A stretch of DNA of 64,000 nucleotides from Jiangella sp. DSM 45060 (GCF_900105175.1 NZ_LT629771.1:6778622-6842621); one strand, 5' to 3'; positions 41,402-51,958 are shown, counted from the stretch's first letter. Numbers and translations are program-made. The notes: generated by a model from the letters alone, not told the origin.

Positions 41402-43780
41402 GTGTCGTCGCTCGCTCTGTATCGCACCTATCGGCCAGGCCGGTTCGCTGACGTGGTCGGGCAGGAGCATGTCACCGTCCCGCTGATGCGAGCGCTGGCC
41501 AACGACCGCGTCCACCACGCCTACCTGTTCTCCGGCCCGCGCGGCTGCGGCAAGACGTCGTCGGCGAGAATTCTGGCGCGGTCGCTGAACTGCGAGAAGG
41601 GCCCCACCGACGAGCCGTGCGGGCAGTGCCAGTCGTGCCTCGACCTCGCGCCGAACGGGTCCGGCAACATCGACGTCGTCGAGCTCGACGCCGCCACGCA
41701 CGGGCTGGTCGACGACGCGCGCGACCTGCGCGAGAAGGCGCACTTCGCGCCGGTGTCGTCGCGGTTCAAGATCTACATCATCGACGAGGCGCACCAGCTC
41801 GGGCCGGGCGCGGCGAACGCGCTGCTCAAGCTCATCGAGGAGCCGCCTGCGCACCTCAAGTTCATCTTCGCCACCACGGCCCCCGACAAGATCATCGGCA
41901 CCATCCGGTCGCGCACGCACCACTACCCGTTCCGGCTCATCCCGACGAAGACGCTGCAGCAGAACCTCGGCTGGATCTGCGAGCAGGAGGGCGTGCCCAT
42001 CGAGCCCGCCGCGCTGGCACTGGTCGCCCGGGCCGGCGCCGGGTCCGCGCGCGACGCCCAGTCGATCCTGGGCCAGCTCATCGCCGGTGCGGGCGACGAC
42101 GGCGTGACGTACGACCTCGCGGTGGCGCTGCTGGGGTTCACCGACGCCGCCATGCTCGACCAGGTCGTCGAGGCCGTGTCGGCGAGCGACGGGCGATCCG
42201 TCTACGCCGCGGTCGACCAGGTGATGGACGCCGGGCACGACCCGCGCCGGTTCCTCACCGACCTGCTCGAGCGGTTCCGCGACCTCATCGTCCTGCGCGC
42301 CGCGCCCGACGCCGTCGCCGAGGGCCTGCTCGATCTCCCGCGCGAGCAGGCGGAGCGCATGGCCATCCAGGCGTCGCAGTTCGGGCCGTCCGACCTCGTC
42401 CGGCTCGCCGCCGTGGTCGACGAGGGCATCACGGCCATGAAGGGCGCCACGCCCACGCGGCTGCAGCTGGAACTGGTGTGCGCGCGGCTGCTGCTGCCCG
42501 GCGCCGACGACACCGTGTCCGGCGTCCAGGCCCGCCTCGACCGCGTCGAGCGACGGCTGACCGGTGGCGAGCCGCTGCCGCCGGCCGCCACGAAGGCCGA
42601 CGCCGCTCCGGCACCGGCGCCGGCTCCGGTGGCCGAGGGGGCATCGGGGATGTCCAAGCGAGCGGCCGCGTTCGCCCGGGTCAGCCCGCCTGCCGAGGCG
42701 TCGACGACGACGGCTGCGGCTCCTCCTGCGGCGGCCGGAACCCCCGCCGCTGCGCCGGCGACGCCCGAGCAGGCACCGAGCACGCCGCCGGCGGAACCGC
42801 CCGCCGACGTCGCGCCGCCGGCGCCCGAGCCCGTCGCCGAGCCGGGGCCCGACCCCGAGCCGGCCGCGCCCGAACGGCCGACGGCGCCCCCGGCCGACCA
42901 GGCGCCGCCCACCCAGGCGCCGCCCACCCAGAGCCCGCCTGTGCCGGCCACGCCAGCCGAGCCGGCCGCACCGGCGGCTCCGTCTGCGCAGACCGCGCCA
43001 CCGGCGCAGACGGCACCGCCTGCGCAGGCCGCCCCGCCCGCGCAGGCCGCGACACCACCGCAGGCCGCACCGCCCGAACCGGCCACCACGCCGCAGCCGA
43101 TCCCGTCGGCAGGCGCGTCCGCGGCCTCGGGCGGCGTCGCCGACCTGCGCCGCATGTGGCCCGAGGTGCTGGTCCGGCTCAAGGAGATCAAGCGCACCCC
43201 GTGGAGCCTGATCTCCCAGGAGTCCGTCGTCTCCGACGTCTCCGACGGCGTGCTGACGCTGGCCTTTCGCCAGCCGACTTTGCGAGACACGTTCGCCCGC
43301 CGCGCGGACTTCCAGGAGAGCCTGCAGCAGGCCATCAAGGACGTCCTGCTGCTCGACCTTCGCATCGACGCCATCGTCGACCCGTCCGCGGACCCGTCGG
43401 CGCAGAACCGCGCCGCCGCGCCGTCCGCACCGGCCCGCCCCGCGCAGCCGGCGGCGTCCCCACCGGCGGCCGAGCCCGCCGCCCCTACACCGCCCGCCGG
43501 CCCGGCGCCCAGCGCCCCACCGGCCGACGCTGAGGCACCGGCACCTGAGGCGCCCGCCGCCCAGGGCCGGGCCGCCGCGGCCAAGGCGGCCGCCCGCCGC
43601 GTCCAGGAGCAGGGCGCCGCCACGGCACCCGCCACCGGAACCGCGCCCACCCACCGCCAGGCCACCGACGACGATGCCGACCCCGATGACGAAGATCTGG
43701 CCGACGACGGCGTGTCCGAGCGCGAACTGCTCGAACGGACCCTCGGGGCCACCGTCATCGCGGAGATCGAGCACGAGTGA
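41402..43780 (+). CDS. dnaX: DNA polymerase III subunit gamma/tau
   Basis: The GTG at 41,402 gives SSLALYRTYRPGRFADVVGQEHV, the normal family start; 792 aa. The AAA+ clamp-loader core has Walker A GPRGCGKTS (about 45), a zinc module (CGQCQSCLDL), Walker B IIDEAH and sensor 1. Residues about 415-580 are a long Ala/Pro-rich linker, followed by a tau-like domain V region (WPEVLVRLKEIKRTPWSLISQE) and a second Ala/Pro linker. It loads the beta clamp in replication. Confidence 0.95.
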   Translation: MSSLALYRTYRPGRFADVVGQEHVTVPLMRALANDRVHHAYLFSGPRGCGKTSSARILARSLNCEKGPTDEPCGQCQSCLDLAPNGSGNIDVVELDAATHGLVDDARDLREKAHFAPVSSRFKIYIIDEAHQLGPGAANALLKLIEEPPAHLKFIFATTAPDKIIGTIRSRTHHYPFRLIPTKTLQQNLGWICEQEGVPIEPAALALVARAGAGSARDAQSILGQLIAGAGDDGVTYDLAVALLGFTDAAMLDQVVEAVSASDGRSVYAAVDQVMDAGHDPRRFLTDLLERFRDLIVLRAAPDAVAEGLLDLPREQAERMAIQASQFGPSDLVRLAAVVDEGITAMKGATPTRLQLELVCARLLLPGADDTVSGVQARLDRVERRLTGGEPLPPAATKADAAPAPAPAPVAEGASGMSKRAAAFARVSPPAEASTTTAAAPPAAAGTPAAAPATPEQAPSTPPAEPPADVAPPAPEPVAEPGPDPEPAAPERPTAPPADQAPPTQAPPTQSPPVPATPAEPAAPAAPSAQTAPPAQTAPPAQAAPPAQAATPPQAAPPEPATTPQPIPSAGASAASGGVADLRRMWPEVLVRLKEIKRTPWSLISQESVVSDVSDGVLTLAFRQPTLRDTFARRADFQESLQQAIKDVLLLDLRIDAIVDPSADPSAQNRAAAPSAPARPAQPAASPPAAEPAAPTPPAGPAPSAPPADAEAPAPEAPAAQGRAAAAKAAARRVQEQGAATAPATGTAPTHRQATDDDADPDDEDLADDGVSERELLERTLGATVIAEIEHE

Positions 43781-43881
43781 TCAGTTCGTCAACGCACCTG
43801 GTCAGATCGGGCCGGGTCGGTGACGTAGGCTCGCTGTGACCATGTGCCATGACAAGACCCCGCGTGGGTGAGGAGGCAGCC

Positions 43882-44346
43882 GTGTTTCCGCCTGGTTCCG
43901 AAGGCTTCGACATGAGCCAGCTGCTGCAGCAGGCCCAGCGCATGCAGGAGCAGCTCCTCTCCGCCCAGCAGGACCTCACCGAGGCCGAGGCCACCGGCAG
44001 CGCCGGCGGCGGACTGGTCCGGGCCACCGTCACCGGGGCCGGCGAGCTCACCGAGCTGCAGCTCGACCCGTCCGTCGTCGATCCCGAGGACGTCGAGACG
44101 CTCGCCGACCTCATCATCGCCGCGGTCCGCGACGCGCACGCCGAGATCCAGCGCCGCGCCAACGAGCAGCTGGGCTCGATCAACGACGACGTCGCCGGCC
44201 TGCTGGGTGGTGCGGGCGGCGCCGGCAACCCCCTGGCCGGTCTGTTCGGCGGCGGCGCGCCCGGTGGTGCCCCCGGCGGCGCCCCAGGCCCCGACACCGT
44301 GCGCGGCGAGATCGAGGGCGACGACCGCCCCGGCCAGGGCAACTGA
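43882..44346 (+). CDS. YbaB/EbfC nucleoid-associated protein
   Basis: GAGGAGG lies 5 nt before GTG 43,882, giving 154 aa. The core (MSQLLQQAQRMQEQLLSAQQDL, GGLVRATVTGAGELTELQLDPSVVD) is the YbaB fold, a small DNA-binding dimer. The C-terminal 40 residues are Gly/Ala/Pro-rich, unlike the short E. coli form. dnaX-ybaB-recR order is conserved in bacteria. Confidence 0.92.
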   Translation: MFPPGSEGFDMSQLLQQAQRMQEQLLSAQQDLTEAEATGSAGGGLVRATVTGAGELTELQLDPSVVDPEDVETLADLIIAAVRDAHAEIQRRANEQLGSINDDVAGLLGGAGGAGNPLAGLFGGGAPGGAPGGAPGPDTVRGEIEGDDRPGQGN

Positions 44347-44358
44347 GCCGAGTTCGTC

Positions 44359-44958
44359 ATGTACGAGGGCGTCGTCCAGGACCTGATCGACGAGCTGGGC
44401 CGGTTACCAGGCGTCGGGCCGAAGAGCGCCCAGCGCATCGCGTTCCACCTGCTCGCCGCCGACGCCGACGACGTCCGGCGGCTGGTCGCGGCGCTCACCG
44501 AGGTCAAGGAGAAGGTCCGGTTCTGCACGGTGTGCGGCAACGTCGCGCAGCAGGAGCAGTGCCGCATCTGCCTCGATCCTCGCCGCGACCCGTCCGTCCT
44601 CTGCGTGGTCGAAGAGCCGAAGGACGTCGTGGCGATCGAGCGCACACGCGAGTTCCGCGGCCGCTACCACGTGCTGGGCGGCGCGATCAGCCCCATCGAG
44701 GGCGTGGGTCCCGACGATCTGCGGGTACGTGAACTGATGACGAGACTTGCCGACGACACCGTGCAAGAGATCATCCTGGCCACCGACCCCAACCTCGAAG
44801 GCGAGGCGACGGCGACGTATCTGGCCCGGATGATCAAGCCAATGGGCTTGCGCGTCACGCGGCTGGCCAGTGGACTGCCTGTGGGCGGTGATCTCGAGTA
44901 CGCCGACGAGGTCACTCTGGGCCGCGCATTCGAAGGACGGAGACTGCTGGATGTCTAG
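44359..44958 (+). CDS. recR: recombination protein RecR
   Basis: The 199-aa protein has the N-terminal HhH ([20 protein letters not shown]), zinc finger ([16 protein letters not shown]), Toprim domain ([44 protein letters not shown]) and C-terminal Walker-like part. It works with RecO and RecF in gap repair. Its end overlaps the DUF5063 gene by 8 bp. Confidence 0.96.
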   Translation: MYEGVVQDLIDELGRLPGVGPKSAQRIAFHLLAADADDVRRLVAALTEVKEKVRFCTVCGNVAQQEQCRICLDPRRDPSVLCVVEEPKDVVAIERTREFRGRYHVLGGAISPIEGVGPDDLRVRELMTRLADDTVQEIILATDPNLEGEATATYLARMIKPMGLRVTRLASGLPVGGDLEYADEVTLGRAFEGRRLLDV

Positions 44959-45553
44959 CGCTGTTGTACGACCTGCCGACGACCCTGCCGCCGAGTACGG
45001 CGACTTCGCCGCGGAGATCGCCGACCAGATCGAGAGCTTCCTGCTGGCCGTCCGTGAGATCGCCCGCGGCAACGACCCCGGCAGCACGCTGTCGCTGCTG
45101 CTCCTCGAGGTCAGCCAGCTGTGCTTGGCCGGCGGCCGCCTCGGCGCCATCAGCGACGTCGTGCCGGACGAGCGGTTCGAGCCCGACGCGGGCCCCGACG
45201 CCGACGTCGACGAGCTGCGGCTGCGCATCGCCGCCCTGCTCGAGCCGGTCGACGGGTACGTCGAGGTCGTCGACCCCGTCGACCCCGAGCGCGGCGCCAC
45301 CGGGTTCCGGCTCTCCGACGACCTCGCCAGCATCGCCCAGGACCTCCTGCACGGCCTGACGCACTACAAGGACGGACGGGTCATCGAGGCGCTGTGGTGG
45401 TGGCAGTTCTCCTACCTGTCCTCGTGGGGCTCGACGGCGGGCTCGGCGCTGCGGGCGCTGCACTCGCTGATCGCACACACCCGTCTCGATCACCACGACG
45501 AGCAGATCGAGGTCACGCAGGAGGAACTGCTCCCCGCGCAGGCCGAACTGTAG
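44951..45553 (+). CDS. DUF5063 domain protein
   Basis: The 200-aa acidic helical protein ([75 protein letters not shown]) matches the DUF5063 family found between recR and lysC in actinobacteria. The ATG lies within the recR end. Function is unknown. Confidence 0.85.
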   Translation: MSSAVVRPADDPAAEYGDFAAEIADQIESFLLAVREIARGNDPGSTLSLLLLEVSQLCLAGGRLGAISDVVPDERFEPDAGPDADVDELRLRIAALLEPVDGYVEVVDPVDPERGATGFRLSDDLASIAQDLLHGLTHYKDGRVIEALWWWQFSYLSSWGSTAGSALRALHSLIAHTRLDHHDEQIEVTQEELLPAQAEL

Positions 45554-45657
45554 GCCGGAATCTGAACAACCCGTCCCGCGATCCGGACGTCTCGGGGCAC
45601 AGCCACCGGGTCGCCTAGACTGCCATGGGCACGTGCTGGCTGTGGGAGGAGTGTGCC

Positions 45658-46932
45658 GTGGGGCTGGTTGTGCAGAAGTACGGGGGTTCCTCCGTCGCTG
45701 ACGCCGCGGCCATCAAGCGGGTGGCGCAACGCATCGTCGCCACCAAGAAGGAGGGCCACGAGGTCGTCGTGGTCGTCTCCGCCATGGGCGACACGACGGA
45801 CGAGCTGCTCGATCTCGCGCAGCAGGTCTCGCCGCTGCCACCGGCCCGCGAACTCGACATGCTGCTCACGTCCGGTGAGCGCATGTCCATGGCGCTGCTG
45901 GCCATGGCCATCGGCGACCTCGGCCACGAGGCCCGGTCGTTCACTGGCAGCCAGGCCGGCGTCATCACCGACTCCGTGCACGGGCGGGCCCGCATCATCG
46001 ACGTCACGCCCGGCCGCATCCGCCAGGCGCTCGACGGCGGCGCCATCGCCATCGTGGCCGGCTTCCAGGGCGTCAGCCAGGACAGCAAGGACATCACGAC
46101 GCTGGGCCGCGGCGGCTCCGACACCACGGCCGTCGCGCTGGCGGCGGCGCTGAACGCCGACGTGTGCGAGATCTACACCGACGTCGACGGCGTCTTCTCC
46201 GCCGACCCCCGCATCGTGCCGACCGCGCGCCGTCTCCCGACCATCACGTACGAAGAGATGCTCGAGATGGCCGCCTGCGGGGCGAAGATCCTGCACCTGC
46301 GCTGCGTCGAGTACGCGCGCCGCTACGGCATCCCGATTCACGTGCGATCCAGTTTCTCGACGCTCACCGGCACGTGGGTGTCCGATTCCGACGGAAGCGA
46401 GCAGGCCGACATGGAGCAGGCGATCATCTCCGGCGTCGCGCACGACCGCAGCGAGGCGAAGATCACGGTCGTGGGCGTGCCCGACAAGGTGGGCGAGGCG
46501 GCCACCATCTTCAGCTCGGTCGCCGCCGCCGACGTCAACATCGACATGATCGTGCAGAACGTCTCGGCCGTCGACACCAACCGCACGGACATCTCGTTCA
46601 CGCTGCCGGCCAGCGATGGGCGCAAGGGCGTCGAGGCGCTGACGGCCATCCAGGGCACGGTCGGCTTCGAGTCGCTGCGCTACGACGACGGCATCGGCAA
46701 GGTGTCGCTGATCGGCGCCGGTATGCGCAGCCACCCGGGGGTCAGTGCGAAGTTCTTCAGCTCGCTGGCCGACGCCGGCGTGAACATCGAGATGATCTCG
46801 ACGTCCGAGATCCGCATCTCTGTGGTGGTCCGCGCCGACGACGTCGACGCCGCGGTCACCGCACTCCACCGAGCCTTCGACCTCGATGCCACCCAGGTCG
46901 AGGCGGTCGTGTACGGGGGTACCGGGCGATGA
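45658..46932 (+). CDS. lysC: aspartate kinase
   Basis: GTG 45,658 with GGGAGGAG upstream gives 424 aa beginning [15 protein letters not shown]. The kinase domain has the KYGGSSV motif, [10 protein letters not shown], and [16 protein letters not shown]. Two ACT domains follow from about 255. It makes aspartyl phosphate, the first step to lysine, threonine and methionine. An in-frame ATG at 46,411 ([18 protein letters not shown]) matches the start of the beta subunit known in Corynebacterium, so an internal start is likely. It overlaps asd (ATGA). Confidence 0.95.
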   Translation: MGLVVQKYGGSSVADAAAIKRVAQRIVATKKEGHEVVVVVSAMGDTTDELLDLAQQVSPLPPARELDMLLTSGERMSMALLAMAIGDLGHEARSFTGSQAGVITDSVHGRARIIDVTPGRIRQALDGGAIAIVAGFQGVSQDSKDITTLGRGGSDTTAVALAAALNADVCEIYTDVDGVFSADPRIVPTARRLPTITYEEMLEMAACGAKILHLRCVEYARRYGIPIHVRSSFSTLTGTWVSDSDGSEQADMEQAIISGVAHDRSEAKITVVGVPDKVGEAATIFSSVAAADVNIDMIVQNVSAVDTNRTDISFTLPASDGRKGVEALTAIQGTVGFESLRYDDGIGKVSLIGAGMRSHPGVSAKFFSSLADAGVNIEMISTSEIRISVVVRADDVDAAVTALHRAFDLDATQVEAVVYGGTGR

Positions 46933-47993
46933 GCGACAACCTTCCCACCCTCGCCGTCGTCGGTGCTACGGGCGCCGTCGGCACCGTCATGCGCGACATC
47001 CTCTCGACCCGCCAGAACGTCTGGGGCGAGATCCGGCTCATCGCGTCGGCCCGGTCGGCCGGCCGTCGGCTCACCGTCCGCGGCGAGGAGGTCGAGGTCC
47101 AGGAGCTGACGGCCGACGTCTTCGACGGCGTCGACGTCGCCATGTTCGACGTCCCCGACGAGGTGTCCGCCGAGTGGGCGGAGGTCGCCGTCGAGCGCGG
47201 CGTCGTCGTGGTCGACAACTCCGGCGCGTTCCGCATGGACCCCGACGTCCCACTGGTCGTGCCCGAGGTCAACGCGCGCATGGCTCGCAACCGGCCGCGC
47301 GGCATCATCGCGAACCCCAACTGCACAACGCTGTCGATGATCGTCGTACTGGGCGCGCTGCACGCCGAGCTGGGGCTGACGGCGCTCAACGCGTCGTCGT
47401 ACCAGGCCGCGTCCGGCGCGGGTCAGGCCGGCATCGACACCCTGCACGACCAGCTCAACAAGGTCGCCGGCAACCGCGAGCTGGGCACCCACCCGGGCGA
47501 CGTCCGTCGCGTCGTCGGCTCCGACCTCGGCCCGTTCCCGGCACCGCTCGCCCTGAACGTCGTTCCGTGGGCGGGGTCGCTGAAGAATGACGGCTGGAGC
47601 TCCGAGGAGCTGAAGATCCGCAACGAGTCGCGGAAGATCCTCGACCTCCCCGACCTCAAGGTCTCGGCCACCTGCGTCCGGGTGCCGGTCGTCACCACCC
47701 ACTCGGTGGCCATGCACGCCACGTTCGAGAACGAGGTCACCACCGAGCGGGCCTGGGAGATCCTGCGCGACGCCCCCGGCGTCGTGCTCTACGACGACCC
47801 CGCCCGCGGCGAGTTCCCCACCCCGGCCGACGTCGTCGGCACCGACCCCACGTGGGTCGGCCGCATCCGCCGTTCGCTCGACGACCCGAACTCGCTCGAT
47901 CTCTTCGTCTGCGGCGACAACCTGCGCAAGGGTGCGGCGCTCAACACCGCGCAGATCGCCGAGCTGCTGGCGGCCGAGCTCACCACGGCCTGA
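46929..47993 (+). CDS. asd: aspartate-semialdehyde dehydrogenase
   Basis: The 354-aa protein has the N-terminal NADP fold ([12 protein letters not shown]), the catalytic Cys132 in ANPNCTT, and the substrate/His region ([17 protein letters not shown]). It reduces aspartyl phosphate to the semialdehyde. It is translationally coupled to lysC. Confidence 0.95.
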   Translation: MSDNLPTLAVVGATGAVGTVMRDILSTRQNVWGEIRLIASARSAGRRLTVRGEEVEVQELTADVFDGVDVAMFDVPDEVSAEWAEVAVERGVVVVDNSGAFRMDPDVPLVVPEVNARMARNRPRGIIANPNCTTLSMIVVLGALHAELGLTALNASSYQAASGAGQAGIDTLHDQLNKVAGNRELGTHPGDVRRVVGSDLGPFPAPLALNVVPWAGSLKNDGWSSEELKIRNESRKILDLPDLKVSATCVRVPVVTTHSVAMHATFENEVTTERAWEILRDAPGVVLYDDPARGEFPTPADVVGTDPTWVGRIRRSLDDPNSLDLFVCGDNLRKGAALNTAQIAELLAAELTTA

Positions 47994-48334
47994 GGACTCC
48001 TCGGGCAGCTCCTCGGCCGCCTCGACGAGGTGACGTGCTCGGCGGAGCGCGGCGGTCACGCGCTGGTGGCTGACGTTCAGGGCGCCGCAGTGGGCGTCGT
48101 CCTTGACGGAGAGCAGCCTGCCCAGGTCGCGTGCCATGGCGTTCCGAGAGAGGTCAAGATCTCGACCGCGGGCCACGCCAGGTGATCGCGATTGGCTACA
48201 GAGAAACGGCGGCAGCTCGTTCGTCAACGTGAACGACGCCCTGTCGCACCAGCGAGCGAGAGCCAAACGGATCCCGTTCGGGACCCGACCCCGGGCTTGT
48301 GCTCACCATTCTGCGCACCTTCGAAGACTGCACG
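47994..48334 (-). pseudogene. possible remnant of a HEPN-type helical protein
   Basis: In this gap the minus strand from ATG 48,137 encodes MARDLGRLLSVKDDAHCGAL followed by [29 protein letters not shown]. This looks like the short helical proteins (KD-Q/H-YG...A-RQA-RLVEAA pattern) seen in actinobacteria. The frame then runs antisense into asd without a stop, so the gene is cut short or decayed, or ends by chance. 48,138-48,334 shows nothing. Confidence 0.35.
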
Positions 48335-48961
48335 TCAGGCCGGCGGCCGCACCGCGGCGAGCGTGGCCGGGCCGCCGTTAGCCCACGTGCCGGTCAGGAC
48401 GTGCTCGGCGGCGGGCTCGGCGCCGACCACGCGGACGACGACGAGGTCGAGGTCGCCGGTTCGCACGACGGTGGCCGGGCCGTCGTCGTGCGGGGTGAGC
48501 GGAGCGTCGGCGGGCAGAGCGGGGTCGGCTTCGCGTCCACTGCCCGTCACCCGGGCCGACGGCTCGCGCGGGACGAGTTCGCCGTCGACGTCGACCAGTT
48601 CCTCGGCCTGCGGCGCGCCCGTCAGGACGGCGCGGGTCAGTGCCGCGACCCAGACGGGGTCGGCGCAACCGTCGTAGACCCAGCGGGTGCCGAGGACGGA
48701 GTGCTCCATGGTGCCGAGGAGCGCGTGCTCGGCACCGGGCAGCGGGGCGCCGCGGTAGCTGAGCGGGACGTGCAGCACCGCGCCGCCGTCGGTGCGCAGC
48801 AGGTGTGCCTCGAGGCCGACCTCGCCGGCGGGGTCGTCGTACCGGTAGGCGCCGGCCGCCTCGAGCCCCGCGGCGCCGGCGGCCCACGGCCGGCCCGGCA
48901 GCCACGTCGCCAGCAGTTCCAGCTTGCTCGGCCGCAGCGTCGCGCGGTGGAGGAGCGCCAT
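48335..48961 (-). CDS. maltokinase N-terminal cap-like domain protein
   Basis: The 208-aa protein begins MALLHRATLRPSKLELLATWLPGRPW, the pattern of the N-terminal cap seen on maltokinase-like proteins, with AHLLRTDGGAVLHVPLSYRGAPL and GTMEHSVLGTRWVYDGCADPVW. No kinase domain follows. The gene stands 2 bp from the GatB/YqeY gene and may share its promoter. Role unknown. Confidence 0.75.
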   Translation of the reverse strand: MALLHRATLRPSKLELLATWLPGRPWAAGAAGLEAAGAYRYDDPAGEVGLEAHLLRTDGGAVLHVPLSYRGAPLPGAEHALLGTMEHSVLGTRWVYDGCADPVWVAALTRAVLTGAPQAEELVDVDGELVPREPSARVTGSGREADPALPADAPLTPHDDGPATVVRTGDLDLVVVRVVGAEPAAEHVLTGTWANGGPATLAAVRPPA

Positions 48962-48963
48962 CG

Positions 48964-49416
48964 TCAGGCCAGCTTCGCCTTGACGGCGGCGGCGACCTTG
49001 CTGCCCTCGACCCGGCCCAGGACCTGCGGCTGCACCAGCTTCATCACCTTGCCCATGTCGCGCGGCGACTCGGCGCCGGTCTCGGCGACGGCGGCCGTGA
49101 CGATGGCGTCGAGCTCGTCGTCGGTGAGCGGCTGCGGCAGGTACTCGGCGATGACGGCGGCCTCGGCCTCCTCGTTCTCGGCGCTGTCGTCGCGGCCACC
49201 GGTGCGGAACGCCTCGGCCGCCTCGCGCCGCCGCTTGACCTCACGGGTCAGCAGGGCCGTGACCTCGTCGTCCGTGAGCTCACGGGCGGCCGAGCCGGCC
49301 ACCTCCTCGGTGCCGATGGCGGCGAGCACCATGCGCAGCGTGGCCTTGCGCACGTCGTCCTTGGCGCGCATCGCGGCGGTGAGGTCGGTACGGAGTCGGT
49401 CCTTGAGGGCTGCCAT
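48964..49416 (-). CDS. GatB/YqeY domain protein
   Basis: ATG 49,416 gives 150 aa. The sequence (LKDRLRTDLTAAMRAKDDVRKATLRMVLAAI, FRTGGRDDSAENEEAEAAVIAEYLPQPLTDDEL, SPRDMGKVMKLVQPQVLGRVEGSKVAAAVK) is the complete YqeY family. It resembles the GatB tail that touches tRNA. Function of the stand-alone form is not settled. Confidence 0.93.
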   Translation of the reverse strand: MAALKDRLRTDLTAAMRAKDDVRKATLRMVLAAIGTEEVAGSAARELTDDEVTALLTREVKRRREAAEAFRTGGRDDSAENEEAEAAVIAEYLPQPLTDDELDAIVTAAVAETGAESPRDMGKVMKLVQPQVLGRVEGSKVAAAVKAKLA

Positions 49417-49430
49417 GCGCCTAGTCTGCC

Positions 49431-50918
49431 TCAGCTGCCGTGCGACGGCGGCAGCCCCGGCGCCGAGCACGGCGCGGGCGCGGCGGCCTCGTGCTCGTGC
49501 AGTTCGGCGGCCGGCGCGGTGGTCGGCGGTTCGGTGAGCGCCCGCGGCCGCAGCGTCATGGCCGCGACGGCGCCGACGGCGAGCAGACCGGCGCAGACGC
49601 CCATGGCGATGCGGTAGGCGTCGGTGAGCAGCTCGGGGTCTTCGTACGCCGCGCCGGACAGCCCGGCGATGGCGGGCAGCGCCGCGACGGCGAGCAGGCC
49701 GGCCGCGCGGGCGACGCCGTTGTTGACACCGCTGGCGACGCCGGCCAGGTGCTGCGGCGCCGACGCCATGACCGTCGCCGTCAGCGTCGGGACCAGCGTG
49801 GTGAGGCCGATGCCGAGCAGCGTGACGCCCGGCAGCACGTCGGTCAGGTAGTTGTCGCCGTCGCCGACCGCCACCAGCAGCACCACCCCGGCGGCGCCGC
49901 ACAGCGAGCCGACGACCAGCGGCGGCCGGATGCCGAAGCGCTTCGCGAGGTCGGCCGACTTGCCGGAGAACAACAGCATGAGGATGGTCGTCGGGATGGT
50001 CGCGATGCCGGCCTCGAGCGGCGACCAGCCCAGCGTCACCTGCAGCTGGATGACGATGAAGAACATGACGCCGGACAGCCCGGCGTACACGGCGAACGTC
50101 ATGAGGTTGATGCCGCTGAACGTGCGGTCGGAGAACAGCGACAGCGGGACCATCGGGTGCGCGGCGGTGCGCTCGCGGTAGAGGAACCCGGCCGCCGCCG
50201 CGACGGACAGCACGGCCATGCCGACGTTGAGCGCCGAGGCGCCGTCCTCGGGCCAGCTGATCAGCGCGTACGTGCTGGCCCCGAGCGCGACGGCGCCGAG
50301 AGCCGCCCCCGAGACGTCGAACTTGCCGCTGGCTTGCTCGTCGCGGCTCTCCGGGGCGCTGACGACGATCAGCCACACCGTGACGACCGCCAGCGGGACG
50401 TTGATGGCGAACACCCAGCGCCAGTCGTACTCCAGCAGCCAGCCGCCGAGCAGCGGGCCGAGCACGCCGGAGACGCCCGTGAGACCGGCCCACGTGCCGA
50501 TGGCCCGCGGCCGGTCGTCGGGGTGCATGGTGGTCTGCAGGATGGCCAGCGCGCCGGGCGTCAGCAGCGCGCCGCCGATGCCCTGCAGCGCCCGCGCCGC
50601 GATGAGCACCTCCGCCGTCGGCGCCAACGCGCACAGCACCGACGCCGCCGTGAACCACACCACGCCGACCAGATAGATGCGCCGCCGGCCGAGCCGGTCG
50701 CCCAGCGAGCCGCCGAGCAGGATCAGCGCGGCCAGCGTCAACGTGTACGCGTTGACGGTCCACTGCAGCGCCGCCAGGCTCGCGTCGAGCTCACGCCCGA
50801 TGGTCGGCAGCGCGACGTTGACCACGGTGCTGTCGAGGAACGCCATACCGGACCCGAGGGCCGTCGCGGCGAGCAGCGCGCGGCCGCGCGGAGTGGCGAG
50901 GCGTACACCGTCGGTCAT
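49431..50918 (-). CDS. MFS drug exporter, DHA2 (EmrB/QacA) family
   Basis: ATG 50,918 gives about 495 aa with 14 membrane helices. Motifs: FLDSTVVNVALPTIG in helix 1, LGGSLGDRLGRRRIYLVG (motif A), and LTGVSGVLGPLLGGWLLEYDWRWVFAINVP (motif C and the WRW loop). It is a proton-driven multidrug-type exporter with unknown substrate. No local regulator is present. An upstream in-frame ATG at 50,966 would run into the divergent metallophosphoesterase promoter. Confidence 0.88.
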   Translation of the reverse strand: MTDGVRLATPRGRALLAATALGSGMAFLDSTVVNVALPTIGRELDASLAALQWTVNAYTLTLAALILLGGSLGDRLGRRRIYLVGVVWFTAASVLCALAPTAEVLIAARALQGIGGALLTPGALAILQTTMHPDDRPRAIGTWAGLTGVSGVLGPLLGGWLLEYDWRWVFAINVPLAVVTVWLIVVSAPESRDEQASGKFDVSGAALGAVALGASTYALISWPEDGASALNVGMAVLSVAAAAGFLYRERTAAHPMVPLSLFSDRTFSGINLMTFAVYAGLSGVMFFIVIQLQVTLGWSPLEAGIATIPTTILMLLFSGKSADLAKRFGIRPPLVVGSLCGAAGVVLLVAVGDGDNYLTDVLPGVTLLGIGLTTLVPTLTATVMASAPQHLAGVASGVNNGVARAAGLLAVAALPAIAGLSGAAYEDPELLTDAYRIAMGVCAGLLAVGAVAAMTLRPRALTEPPTTAPAAELHEHEAAAPAPCSAPGLPPSHGS

Positions 50919-50964
50919 GGTGAAGGAGCGTACCCGCGGGGTCCGACTGTGGGACTCTAGACAC

Positions 50965-51885
50965 ATGGTCGTGAAACGGGTGGCGCTCGGACTGGCGGCG
51001 ACGGCCGCCGCCGGGCTCGTCTACTCGGCCGGGTACGAGGTGCGGTCCTACCGGCTGCGTCGCTTCGACGTCCCCGTCCTGGCGCCGGGCAGCCGCCCGT
51101 TGCGGGTGCTGCACCTGTCCGACCTCCACCTCACCCCCGGTCACCGCGGCCGGGCGGCCTGGGTGCGCAGGCTCGCGGCGCTCGAGCCTGACCTCGTCGT
51201 CAACACCGGCGACAACCTCGCGCACCGCGACGCGATCCCGACGGTGCTCGACGCGCTCGGGCCGCTGCTCGACGTGCCCGGGGTGTTCGTCTTCGGCTCC
51301 AACGACTACTTCGCGCCGCGCCCCAAGAACCCGGCGCGGTACCTGCTGCCGCTCGAGCGCATCCGCCACCAGAACGCCCGCGACCACGCCGACGCCGTCG
51401 ACCTGCCGTGGAAGGAACTGCGCGACGAGCTCAGCTCGGCCGGCTGGCTCGACCTCACCAACACCTTCGGCTCCCTCACCGTCGACGGCCGCCGCCTCGC
51501 CTTCGCCGGCGTCGACGACCCGCACCTGAACCGCGACCGCCTCGGCGACGTCGCCGGGCCCGCGGCCGACGCCGACCTGGCGATCGGTGTGGCGCACGCG
51601 CCGTACCGGCGGGTCCTCGACGCCTTCCATCGTGACGGGTATCAGCTGCTGCTCGCCGGCCACACCCACGGCGGCCAGCTGTGCGTCCCCGGCTACGGCG
51701 CGCTGGTCACCAACTGCGACCTCGACACCGCCCGCGTCAAGGGCGTCTCACGGCACCCCCGGGTCGGCGGCGCCGGCGCCGCCTGGATGCACGTCTCCGC
51801 CGGCCTCGGCACGTCGCCGTACGCGCGGGTCCGGTTCGCCTGCCCGCCCGAGGCGACGTTGCTGACCCTGACCGGCGAGCGCTGA
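50965..51885 (+). CDS. metallophosphoesterase, membrane-anchored
   Basis: ATG 50,965 has no SD and TCTAGAC just upstream, so the message may be leaderless. The 306-aa protein has one N-terminal membrane helix (about 4-22), then the calcineurin-like fold: LHLSDLHLTPG (D-x-H), VVNTGDN (GDN in place of GDx2G), FGSNDYF (GNHD variant), AHAPYRR and GHTHGGQLCVPGYG. The family acts on lipid-linked or cyclic phosphate esters outside the membrane; the substrate is unknown. Confidence 0.88.
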   Translation: MVVKRVALGLAATAAAGLVYSAGYEVRSYRLRRFDVPVLAPGSRPLRVLHLSDLHLTPGHRGRAAWVRRLAALEPDLVVNTGDNLAHRDAIPTVLDALGPLLDVPGVFVFGSNDYFAPRPKNPARYLLPLERIRHQNARDHADAVDLPWKELRDELSSAGWLDLTNTFGSLTVDGRRLAFAGVDDPHLNRDRLGDVAGPAADADLAIGVAHAPYRRVLDAFHRDGYQLLLAGHTHGGQLCVPGYGALVTNCDLDTARVKGVSRHPRVGGAGAAWMHVSAGLGTSPYARVRFACPPEATLLTLTGER

Positions 51886-51958
51886 CGCGAGCGGCCCGCC
51901 CGAGTGCTGAACCGGATTTCGCTCCGAGGTCTGGCTCGGATATGCTGGCTCAGCACTT

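Noticed and set aside
41402-43780. Programmed frameshift in dnaX giving a short gamma form
   Set aside because: No A-rich slippery sequence is visible at the end of the clamp-loader core; only the full-length protein is annotated.
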